Assembly: GCA_017384225.1 (NCBI GenBank) | Contig: JAFNUD010000013.1 | Coordinates: forward strand, 1-64,000 | Source of the DNA: Paludibacteraceae bacterium | Lineage (GTDB): Bacteria; Bacteroidota; Bacteroidia; Bacteroidales; Paludibacteraceae | DNA: 64,000 bases | Direction: 5' to 3' | Part shown: one piece after another, positions 25,471-33,577 of the stretch | Layout of the letters: every line of letters starts with the position of its first letter | Position numbering within the stretch: the first letter of the stretch is position 1 | Notes under the pieces: model-generated | The model's database searches: none | Seen by the model: the letters and a program-made list of their open reading frames with translations, nothing else | Told to the model about the DNA's origin: nothing | Translations under genes and position numbers: made by a program

Positions 25471-27476
25471 AATTGAGTCCAAGCGGACTAAAAACCGTCA
25501 CTGGCAGTGAAGGACAATTTGAATTTGCCAATTTAACTCCAGGCTCTTACACGCTTCTGATTACCAAAACAGGCTATTTGGATTACGCGAGCAGTGTAAT
25601 CACTGTGCTATCTGCTCAGCAAGCCAAAGGCGATGTGCAAATTGAGAAGTTGCCACCTGCGCTGAAAGTGGTAGACGACAATCGCCAAGAAATCAGCACT
25701 TTGGACTTTGGAAGCGCAGAAGCAGATGTAGCTCGTTCGTTTAGTTTGTTCAATGATGGTACAGAGTCGTTGGAATGGCAAATCACTACGACAGCCGAAT
25801 GGATAAAATCTGTAAGCAAGATAGAGGGTGTACTCTCTGCTGGTGCTACACAATCACTGATTGTGACCATTGACCGTGTGAAACTAAGCAGTGGAGAAAA
25901 TACTACTACAGTGCATATTACGTCTAATAGCGGTAATAAACAATTGGTTGTAACTGCTACGAATAATTTCCAAGTGACTAAACTGAATGTACTCCCAACT
26001 ACTGCTATAACAAGTACTTCTGCTACCTTGAATGGCGAGGTCGTAGAGGACGGCAGTCCAATATACACGGAACGTGGATTTGTGTATGCAGAAACCACGC
26101 AACCCACGATAGATAATGCAATACAAAAAATAACAGTCCCCTTTACGGATGATAAAACGTTTTCAGCAGCCATCAATAACCTGACATTGGGTAAAAAATA
26201 CTATGTCCGTACCTATGCTGTTCAAGCAGGCAGAGAGGTTTATAGTACCAATGAGGTATCTTTTACCGCAGAAGGCAGCGTATTGCCTAAAGTGATTACG
26301 AAATCGGCAACCGATATTTCTCGTAGTGAGGGAAAAGCAATTGCTATGGGCATGGTGACTGAAGTGGGCGACCCTGTGTATAGTGAACGTGGCTTTGTGT
26401 ATGGTACTACGCATAATCCGATTATTCAAAATGCTACTAAGGTGAAGGTCGAAGGAAGTGGATTGGGCGAGTATTTTACCACATTATCCGATTTGCAGTT
26501 AGGTAATATCTACTATGTCCGCGCATATGCTACGAATACGGTGGGTGTAGCCTATGGAGAGGAGCAACTATTAGACTTCAATCCTATCTTGCCCGTAGTT
26601 GTTACTAACGAAGTGACGGATATTTCTGCGGGAACCAAATCGGCTACTTTCCATGCTACGATTACCAATGCGGGCGATCCTGTCTATACGGAACGTGGAT
26701 TTGTGTACGGTAAATCACCTAATCCAACGACTGATAATGCAAATATAATAACTATTAAAGGTAATAGTAAAGGTACATATGATAGCGAGGTACAGAATTT
26801 AGATGCTAATCAAACTTATTATGTCCGTGCATATGTAGTAAGTACTATAGGGGTAACTTATGGCGAACAAGTGGAATTTATTCTTTCTACTCTTGAAAAT
26901 GGTCACGAATGGGTAGATTTGGGCTTGAGCGTTAAATGGGCTACTTGCAATATAGGTGCCTATAAACCAGAAGATTATGGAGGATATTTTTCATGGGGTG
27001 AAACAACAACAAAAACCTATTACAGTTGGGATTATTATAAATATTGGGAGGATAATAGAGGTTATACCAAGTACTATTACGACGATGGTAATATTGGAAT
27101 TATTGATAATAAATTCGTTTTGGATAAATCCGATGATGCTGCTTCTGAACTTTGGGGTGGGAATTGGCGCATGCCTACTGCTACGGAGATAGTAGAACTG
27201 ATTGAGAAATGCACTTGTATAGTGACTACCCAAAACGGTATAAAGGGGTTCAAGATAATTAGCAAGAGCAATGGTAATTATATCTTTCTGCCTGCAGCAG
27301 CTGAGCGATGTTTCGGAGAATATCTCGAGGGGTATGGCGCTTATTGGTCAAGTTCACTCGCGTTAGAAGAGGGGTTAGCTGATTTAGCATCTACATTATT
27401 GTTGAGTGATGCCACTCCTATGTTGAGTGAGCAAGTTCGCATTTGTGGTCTATCCGTGCGCCCAGTCTGCCTATAA
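25329..27476 (+). CDS. Modular lipoprotein: CarboxypepD_reg, BACON, three Fn3-like repeats, FISUMP/DUF1566-like C-terminus
   Basis: 715 residues. Lipoprotein signal with lipobox YQAC, CarboxypepD_reg domain (about 27-110), a BACON-type domain (about 115-212), three Fn3-like repeats (about 216-520) each carrying YTERGFVY/YSERGFVY and YYVRAYA motifs, then a C-terminal domain from about 523 (HEWVDLGLSVKWATCNIG, YFSWGETTTK, GGNWRMPTATEI, YWSS, VRPVCL). That last domain is the Fibrobacter-succinogenes-major-paralogue/DUF1566 type, a C-type-lectin-like fold. The first roughly 142 nt of the gene are almost identical to those of the next gene. Likely a surface binding protein. Confidence 0.87.
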   Translation: MKKSLYLLGLLLVCGIYQACAPEDLPGSIYGTVVDKATGEPIKSAGVELSPSGLKTVTGSEGQFEFANLTPGSYTLLITKTGYLDYASSVITVLSAQQAKGDVQIEKLPPALKVVDDNRQEISTLDFGSAEADVARSFSLFNDGTESLEWQITTTAEWIKSVSKIEGVLSAGATQSLIVTIDRVKLSSGENTTTVHITSNSGNKQLVVTATNNFQVTKLNVLPTTAITSTSATLNGEVVEDGSPIYTERGFVYAETTQPTIDNAIQKITVPFTDDKTFSAAINNLTLGKKYYVRTYAVQAGREVYSTNEVSFTAEGSVLPKVITKSATDISRSEGKAIAMGMVTEVGDPVYSERGFVYGTTHNPIIQNATKVKVEGSGLGEYFTTLSDLQLGNIYYVRAYATNTVGVAYGEEQLLDFNPILPVVVTNEVTDISAGTKSATFHATITNAGDPVYTERGFVYGKSPNPTTDNANIITIKGNSKGTYDSEVQNLDANQTYYVRAYVVSTIGVTYGEQVEFILSTLENGHEWVDLGLSVKWATCNIGAYKPEDYGGYFSWGETTTKTYYSWDYYKYWEDNRGYTKYYYDDGNIGIIDNKFVLDKSDDAASELWGGNWRMPTATEIVELIEKCTCIVTTQNGIKGFKIISKSNGNYIFLPAAAERCFGEYLEGYGAYWSSSLALEEGLADLASTLLLSDATPMLSEQVRICGLSVRPVCL

Positions 27477-27555
27477 AATTTACCCATTAGGTCAAAATAG
27501 TAAAATGTGTGAACGATTGCTTCACGCAAATCGTTGGCAAAGATAATACACAACA

Positions 27556-27700
27556 ATGAAAAAATCGCTCTATCTTCTTCTTGGTCTGCTACTCGTTTGT
27601 GGCATATACCAAGCATGTGCGCCAGAAGATTTACCTGGCAGTATTTATGGTACAGTGGTGGACAAAGCCACAGGCGAGCCGATTAAGTCTGCAGGTGTAA
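27556..27700. repeat. 3' copy of the near-identical gene-start segment
   Basis: Partner of 25329-25470; carries one extra Leu codon in the signal peptide. Confidence 0.85.
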
Positions 27701-30696
27701 CTCTTACCCCTAATGGATCTACCACAGTGACAGGAAGTGACGGACATTTTGAATTTACCGATTTAACGCATGGCGGATATGCTGTTGTAATTACAAAAAC
27801 GGGGTATCAAGATACTACACGTATAATCACTGTGGAATCAGGAGAAACTACACAGATAGATATACAACTCGAGAAGTTACCGCCCGCGTTGAAAGTAGTG
27901 GATGACAACCGCAAAGAAATAGACACATTAGATTTTGGTAGTTCCATAGATGATGTAGCTCGTTCGTTTAGTCTTTTTAACGATGGAACTGAATCATTAG
28001 AGTGGCAAATAACAACTACAGCCGAATGGATAAAGTCGGTCAGTAAGAAGGAAGGAGTACTTTCTTCGGGTATGCCGCAATCGTTGATTATCACAATTGA
28101 TAGAACAAAATTAGGTAGTGGAGAAAATAAGACAACTGTACATATTACCTCTAATAATGGTAGTAAGCAATTAGTGGCAGTTGCTGTAAAAGATTTTCAA
28201 GCAACTAAACTAAATGTTATTCCAACTACAGATATAAAGAGTACTTCTGCCACGCTGCATGGTGAAGTGGTAGAGGATGGAAATCCTATATATACCGAAC
28301 GCGGGTTTGTGTATGCAGAAACTACACTACCAACTATCAATACTTGTATACAAAAGATAGCAGTTCATTTCTCGAATAGCAAGATTTTTGCTGCTACAGT
28401 TACTGGTTTAACATTAGGCAAGAAATACTATGTGCGTACGTACGCCATTCAATCTGGGAACGAGGTGTATAGTGCAAATGAAGTGTCATTTGTTGCAAAG
28501 GGCAACGCAATGGCAAAGGTAGTTACAAAGTCAGTTACTAATATTCTTCGCGAAGAAGGAAAAATCACAGTGTTGGGCGAGATAATAGAGGATGGCGACC
28601 CTGCATATAGTGAGCGTGGGTTCGTATATGGCACGACTAAGAATCTCTCTATTGCCAATGGAACGAAGGTTGAAGTAAAAAATGATGGCAATAGTGAATA
28701 TTCTGCAGTTCTCTCCGATTTGGTATTAGGCAATGTGTACTATATCCGTGCGTATGCTATCAATACAGAGGGGGTGGCGTATGGCGAAGAATTAATCGCA
28801 GACTTCAACCCTATCAAACCTGCAGTAACAACGAATGATGTTACCGCTATTGCGGATGACGGTACAGCCACATTCAACGCAACCATTACTAAAGTGGGTG
28901 ATCCTGTTTATAGTGAACGCGGATTTGTATATAGTAAATCTACTAACCCGCTTATTGGTAGTGCTAAGCAGGTACAGGTGGCAGGCGCTGGAGATGGAGC
29001 TTATTATAAAAATATGGAGGGGTTGGATGTGAATATACCTTACTATGTTCGTGCCTATCTTATCTATTCGCGGGGAACGATCTATGGTGAGGAGAAGACT
29101 TTTAGTATTCAAAAAAACTCTGCACCTACAGTCGTTACTAGTTCGGTGAGCAATATTTCTTACACCTCTGCTACAGCGGGTGGAGTAGTGACATCTGATG
29201 GCGGTGAGGATGTGACGGAACGCGGTGTAGTATATAGCACCACAGAAAACCCAACAATTAATAATACCAAAATTAGCAATGGTGTAGGCATGGGTACATT
29301 TAGTTGCGAACTCACAGAATTGAAAGAGGGTTCAACCTACTATGTCCGTGCTTATGCAATTAACGTGAGAGGCATTAGTTATGGTGAGCAAGTGAGTTTT
29401 ACTACCAAAACCCAAATGCTTGCAACTTTGACTACTAAAGAAGTCATAGAAATCACCGAAACTACTGCTGTGACAGGTGGCGAGGTAACTAATGATGGTG
29501 GCGCAACTGTAACAGAACGCGGTGTGGTATATAGCACTTCGCAAAATCCGACAACGAGCAATAGCAAGATAGCAAATGGCAGTGGTGTAGGTTCATTCAT
29601 TTGTAACCTGACCAATCTCAAACCCAATACTACTTACAATGTCCGTGCGTATGCAATAAATAGCGCAGGTACTGCGTATGGAACGCAAGTAACGTTTACA
29701 ACCACTCATGAAATTTCATTACCTAGTATAAAGACAACCTCTGTTGCTCAAATCACCAAAACAAGTGCGATAATAAGTGGTAATGTAACTAGTGATGGTG
29801 GAGCAAGTTTGATGGAACGCGGCATCGTATACAGCACTATAAAGAATCCTACTATCACAAATAATAAAGTAACAAGTGTGGGTAACCTGAGATCATTTTC
29901 TGTCAACATCACTAATTTACAAGAGGGTACTACCTACTATGCTCGCGCATATGCGATAAATATAAAAGGTATAGCATATGGTCAAGAAATTTCTTTTACC
30001 TCATTGGGAAATCAAACTTTTACTATAAATGGAGTATCTTTTACCATGATTAATGTTGAAGGAGGTACTTTTACTATGGGTAAGGAAAGCAATGACATGT
30101 ATTGTGATGAATGTCCAGCACATACGGTAAGTCTATCAGATTATTATATCGGTGCAACAGAAGTTACACAAGAACTTTGGTTTGCAGTGGTAGATGATTT
30201 CCCTAGCTATTTTTATGGTTTACAAAATCCTGTCGAAAATATTACCTGGGAAGATTGTCAAATATTTATTACAAAACTTAATCAATTGACAGGTAGAACA
30301 TTTCGCTTACCTACAGAAGCAGAATGGGAATATGCAGCACGAGGTGGTAAATTGAGCAAAGGATATGAATATGCAGGAAGCAATAATATAGTGCATGTAG
30401 CATGGTACTATAACAATAGTAATAGTACTACTCATCCTGTATCCCAAAGACAACCGAATGAATTGGGAATATATGATATGAGCGGCAATGTATGGGAATG
30501 GTGTCAGGATTGGTATAGCGACTATACAACCTCTTTCCAAAAAGACCCTCAGGGACCACGAAATGGAACCACGCGTGTTTATCGAGGGGGGAGTTGGCAC
30601 TATGGTGATTTTGGTTGTACAATTACTAAGCGCGGTAACAATTCTCCAACTGCTAAAATGTATGATGTAGGTGTTAGATTAGTGCTCACTCCCTAA
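27556..30696 (+). CDS. Modular lipoprotein: CarboxypepD_reg, BACON, six Fn3-like repeats, SUMF1/FGE-like C-terminus
   Basis: 1046 residues. N-terminal lipobox, CarboxypepD_reg and BACON modules are nearly the same as in the previous gene. Six Fn3-like repeats follow (about 217-818; each with a T/SERG.VY and a YYVRAYA-like motif). The C-terminal domain (819-1046) is of the formylglycine-generating-enzyme/SUMF1 type: VEGGTFTMGKES, ATEVTQELWFAVV, RLPTEAEWEYAARGG, ELGIYDMSGNVWEWCQDW, RVYRGGSW. In true FGEs two active-site Cys lie after RGGSF; here only one Cys (GDFGCTITKRG) is present, so oxidase activity is unlikely and a binding role is favoured. Repeats 4-6 are more alike than 1-3, suggesting recent duplication. 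Confidence 0.87.
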   Translation: MKKSLYLLLGLLLVCGIYQACAPEDLPGSIYGTVVDKATGEPIKSAGVTLTPNGSTTVTGSDGHFEFTDLTHGGYAVVITKTGYQDTTRIITVESGETTQIDIQLEKLPPALKVVDDNRKEIDTLDFGSSIDDVARSFSLFNDGTESLEWQITTTAEWIKSVSKKEGVLSSGMPQSLIITIDRTKLGSGENKTTVHITSNNGSKQLVAVAVKDFQATKLNVIPTTDIKSTSATLHGEVVEDGNPIYTERGFVYAETTLPTINTCIQKIAVHFSNSKIFAATVTGLTLGKKYYVRTYAIQSGNEVYSANEVSFVAKGNAMAKVVTKSVTNILREEGKITVLGEIIEDGDPAYSERGFVYGTTKNLSIANGTKVEVKNDGNSEYSAVLSDLVLGNVYYIRAYAINTEGVAYGEELIADFNPIKPAVTTNDVTAIADDGTATFNATITKVGDPVYSERGFVYSKSTNPLIGSAKQVQVAGAGDGAYYKNMEGLDVNIPYYVRAYLIYSRGTIYGEEKTFSIQKNSAPTVVTSSVSNISYTSATAGGVVTSDGGEDVTERGVVYSTTENPTINNTKISNGVGMGTFSCELTELKEGSTYYVRAYAINVRGISYGEQVSFTTKTQMLATLTTKEVIEITETTAVTGGEVTNDGGATVTERGVVYSTSQNPTTSNSKIANGSGVGSFICNLTNLKPNTTYNVRAYAINSAGTAYGTQVTFTTTHEISLPSIKTTSVAQITKTSAIISGNVTSDGGASLMERGIVYSTIKNPTITNNKVTSVGNLRSFSVNITNLQEGTTYYARAYAINIKGIAYGQEISFTSLGNQTFTINGVSFTMINVEGGTFTMGKESNDMYCDECPAHTVSLSDYYIGATEVTQELWFAVVDDFPSYFYGLQNPVENITWEDCQIFITKLNQLTGRTFRLPTEAEWEYAARGGKLSKGYEYAGSNNIVHVAWYYNNSNSTTHPVSQRQPNELGIYDMSGNVWEWCQDWYSDYTTSFQKDPQGPRNGTTRVYRGGSWHYGDFGCTITKRGNNSPTAKMYDVGVRLVLTP

Positions 30697-30869
30697 TGTA
30701 AATTTGTAAAAGTGAGTAATCTCCACTTCTTTATAACGAACAGCCTACATTTTACGATTTTGCGCATATTGGGTGAAAGAAATACAGAAAATAAGCCACC
30801 TAATCTTACGGGAATCATAGAGAATTGCGTGAAAAACATTGCGGGAATCATAAAAAATAGTTCAAAATC

Positions 30870-30900
30870 TTGCATAATTAAAAGATTTTCAGTAAATTTG
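30870..30900 (+). promoter_or_regulatory. Promoter immediately upstream of the thioredoxin-like gene
   Basis: TTG at 30870-30872, 20-nt spacer, TAAATTTG at 30893-30900. The predicted transcript start (about 30906) falls essentially on the TTG start codon at 30908. Confidence 0.7.
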
Positions 30901-30907
30901 TAGCGAT

Positions 30908-31723
30908 TTGAAGACATTTTTTTTACATATAACTTTATTTATCTGTGGATTATTGCTAATCAATAGTCCTATCACAGCACAGGTATTGCTGCCACAGTAT
31001 TCCGTGTGGGAGAGATTTGCGTTTAGTAACCAACAAGCAGTAGAATCCCGCGAAGCGGAGGAACGCTTTGCGCGGTTCTTGTTGGGTATGGCGCATCAAA
31101 CTCCTACCCAACAGGCGGAGCAGATTGGTGCGTTGCTTGACAAAGCAGAGCAAAATAATGTCGCCGAGCGTTTTTTTACACTAGCCGAGAAGTACCTTTA
31201 CGACCCAAATTCACCTTATCGCAATGATGAACAATATCTACTCTTCTTGCAATACGCTGCCGAGAATAAACTACAAGAGTATGTAAACAATCCGCGCTAC
31301 CACAAGCATTACGCCTTAGTGAAAAAGAATCGCGTGGGGCATAAGGCGATGGACTTTGCCTATATTACCCAAGCAGGCGAGAAGGGACGGTTGTACAACC
31401 TGCAAAGCCGATATATTCTACTATTCTTTCACGACCCAAACTGTGAGGAGTGCCAATATATGAGGCAACAATTGGAGAAAAATTACGCTACCTTTGCGCA
31501 AAAGGGTCTGCAAGTAGTGGCTGTGTATATAGATGACGAAGTAGATGTGTGGCAAAAGACACAATATCCTTCTGAATGGCTCAGCGTATATGCACCAGAG
31601 ATAGATGCGAAAGACCTATACGACATCAAAGCACTGCCTACATTATACCTATTGGATGCGCAAAAACAAGTGGTAGTCAAAGATGGTAATTGGGGACAAT
31701 TAATACAATGTTTTAAACAATAA
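30908..31723 (+). CDS. DUF5106/thioredoxin-like secreted protein
   Basis: 271 residues with a TTG start at 30908; the next ATGs would lose the signal sequence KTFFLHITLFICGLLLINS. The N-terminal half (about 30-145) is a helical DUF5106-type domain, and the C-terminal half a thioredoxin-like fold with the redox motif CEEC in FHDPNCEECQYM near 180 and the cis-Pro strand IKALPTLYLLD near 245. Such proteins (TlpA/DUF5106 type) act as periplasmic thiol-disulfide enzymes in Bacteroidota. The promoter ends only 7 nt upstream, so the message may be leaderless. It is followed 9 nt later by a transglutaminase-like gene. Confidence 0.85.
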   Translation: MKTFFLHITLFICGLLLINSPITAQVLLPQYSVWERFAFSNQQAVESREAEERFARFLLGMAHQTPTQQAEQIGALLDKAEQNNVAERFFTLAEKYLYDPNSPYRNDEQYLLFLQYAAENKLQEYVNNPRYHKHYALVKKNRVGHKAMDFAYITQAGEKGRLYNLQSRYILLFFHDPNCEECQYMRQQLEKNYATFAQKGLQVVAVYIDDEVDVWQKTQYPSEWLSVYAPEIDAKDLYDIKALPTLYLLDAQKQVVVKDGNWGQLIQCFKQ

Positions 31724-31732
31724 ATAATAGAT

Positions 31733-33250
31733 ATGAAACGTATCGTTAGTATTATCAGTGTGCTTGCAATGGCAACTACTGCTCTTGCACAGTCACGTTC
31801 GTTTGACGACTTCAAGCAAAAACAAAATGCTCGATTTGAACAATTCCAGATGGACAAGCAAGCAGAATTTGACGCCTTTCGTAAAAAGCAAAACGAACGC
31901 TATGCCGAATTTATGAAACACAATTGGGAGTCATTTAATGCACAACCAGCAGTCATACCCGAAGAGGAAAAGAAAGTTCCTCCTGTGGTGTATGAAGTCC
32001 CTATCACCACACCAACTACACAACCTACCCACACCCCGCCCACATTACCTATGCCAAAGGAGGATTCTAATCCTATATTGGTAAAGAACGAAGTTATAGT
32101 AGTACCCCAACCACAACCCATACCCGAACCTATCGCACCCGTGGAACCAAAAAAAGAACTTCCTTACAAGCCATATGCTATTGCTTTCTATGGCACCCTC
32201 GTTTCTATTGGCTTTCCAACAAATGACATATTCCGATTAAATGGCTTATCCGAGCAACAACTATCCGAAGCATGGGTACAACTTTCATCCGAAGCATACG
32301 ACATCACACTTAAAAACGTCTTAGATGCGCGAAAAAACTTAGCCCTTTGCGACTGGGGATACGTTAAAATGCTCCAAGCCATCAGTGAGAAGAAATATGG
32401 CAATACCAACGAAGCGGTATTCATGCAAACTTTCCTACTCTCACAATCTGGCTATAAAGTACGCCTTGCTACTGATAATCAAAAACTCTATCTGTTAATT
32501 GCTAGTCAATATAGTATCCTCTCTATGATATACTATGTGATAGACAATACCAAGTTTTATGCACTTAATTGCAAGAGTAAATCCCTCAATATTTGCAATG
32601 CTTCTTTCGACAACGAAAAATCCATCTCCCTACAACTGCGCAACGAACAAAACTTAGAAATTCTACCTACTCCACCACGCAAACTCACATCCAAATATGG
32701 TATAACGGCTAATGTCACAACCAACAAAAATACCATTGATTTCTTCAATGATTATCCTTCAGCATATATCAACAACGACCCTACTACTTGCTGGGCTGTA
32801 TATGCGAATACACCATTAGATCAATCTATCAAAAACGAATTATATCCCGCACTCAAGCAACAACTCAATGGTTTGAGCGAGTACGATGCCGTAAATACAC
32901 TATTAAATTTCGTACAAACAGCATTTGTATATGAATACGACAACAAGGTTTGGGGACACGACCGCGCTTTCTTCGCAGCAGAAACGTTGCACTATCCATA
33001 TGCCGATTGCGAAGATCGTTCTATACTCTTCTCACGACTGGTACGAGATATATTAGGATTAGATGTGGTACTTTTGTACTATCCAGGACACTTGGCTACT
33101 GCCGTAGCATTTACCAAGGACGTCGAGGGCGATTACTTGATGTACAAAAATCGAAAATACATCATTGCAGACCCAACCTACATCAACGCCTCGGTAGGAA
33201 TGACAATGCCTGATATGAATAACCAAGAAGCACGAATAATTGCACTATAA
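31733..33250 (+). CDS. Secreted transglutaminase-like protein
   Basis: 505 residues. Signal peptide MKRIVSIISVLAMATTALA; a charged helical segment (about 20-65, repeated FD.FKQKQNARFEQF/FDAFRKKQNERYAEF units); a Pro-rich linker (about 80-140); and a large domain ending in a transglutaminase-like core. The catalytic triad is visible as Cys near 426 (YADCEDRS), His near 452 (PGHLATAV) and Asp near 480 (IADPTY). These folds act as peptidases, amidases or cross-linking enzymes; the substrate is unknown. It sits 9 nt after the thioredoxin-like gene, which could keep its Cys reduced. Confidence 0.85.
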   Translation: MKRIVSIISVLAMATTALAQSRSFDDFKQKQNARFEQFQMDKQAEFDAFRKKQNERYAEFMKHNWESFNAQPAVIPEEEKKVPPVVYEVPITTPTTQPTHTPPTLPMPKEDSNPILVKNEVIVVPQPQPIPEPIAPVEPKKELPYKPYAIAFYGTLVSIGFPTNDIFRLNGLSEQQLSEAWVQLSSEAYDITLKNVLDARKNLALCDWGYVKMLQAISEKKYGNTNEAVFMQTFLLSQSGYKVRLATDNQKLYLLIASQYSILSMIYYVIDNTKFYALNCKSKSLNICNASFDNEKSISLQLRNEQNLEILPTPPRKLTSKYGITANVTTNKNTIDFFNDYPSAYINNDPTTCWAVYANTPLDQSIKNELYPALKQQLNGLSEYDAVNTLLNFVQTAFVYEYDNKVWGHDRAFFAAETLHYPYADCEDRSILFSRLVRDILGLDVVLLYYPGHLATAVAFTKDVEGDYLMYKNRKYIIADPTYINASVGMTMPDMNNQEARIIAL

Positions 33251-33521
33251 AAAGACATTTTTCAGTACGATAGTTCGGGCACAATACTCGACGTGAGGAC
33301 TTTTCTCTTTGTCTCGGTCGGCTTGGTCTCCCCAACCGCCTCCCCTTTTCGAATCCAAAAGTCAATTGGCTTCTTCACACTCGGAGTGCGTTCCGTCGCA
33401 CTCCTTCAGGTCACCTAATTTTCAGGGAATTTGTAAACAAACTGCAAATTCCCGAAGCTACTGCCGCACTATGCAGCCCAATTGCCTTCAAAATCGCACT
33501 GAAAGTGAACTTTACGCAATT
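33251..33521. other. Gene-free region upstream of uvrA with two hairpins
   Basis: No gene seen. GGAGTGCG-TTCCGT-CGCACTCC (33383-33404) is a perfect 8-bp stem. GGGAATTTG (33425-33433) pairs with CAAATTCCC (33445-33453). Neither is followed by a T-run. The rest is pyrimidine-rich and unremarkable up to the uvrA promoter at 33526. Confidence 0.6.
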
Positions 33522-33525
33522 TTGT

Positions 33526-33568
33526 TTGCAAATATGCATATTTTTTTGTACCTTTGCAGCGCAAAGGT
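33526..33568 (+). promoter_or_regulatory. uvrA promoter overlapped by a palindrome
   Basis: TTG at 33526-33528, 20-nt spacer, TACCTTTG at 33549-33556. ACCTTTG (33550-33556) and CAAAGGT (33562-33568) form a perfect 7-bp inverted repeat around CAGCG, covering the -7 element and the predicted start. It could be an operator or simply a 5'-end hairpin. Confidence 0.75.
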
Positions 33569-33577
33569 GTCTGCACT

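Noticed and set aside
27556..30696. Diversity-generating retroelement target
   Set aside because: The lectin-like end would fit, but there is no reverse transcriptase, no template repeat and no IMH-like element in the window.
33340..33365. TTCGAATCC resembling a tRNA T-arm
   Set aside because: No matching acceptor, D or anticodon arm around it.
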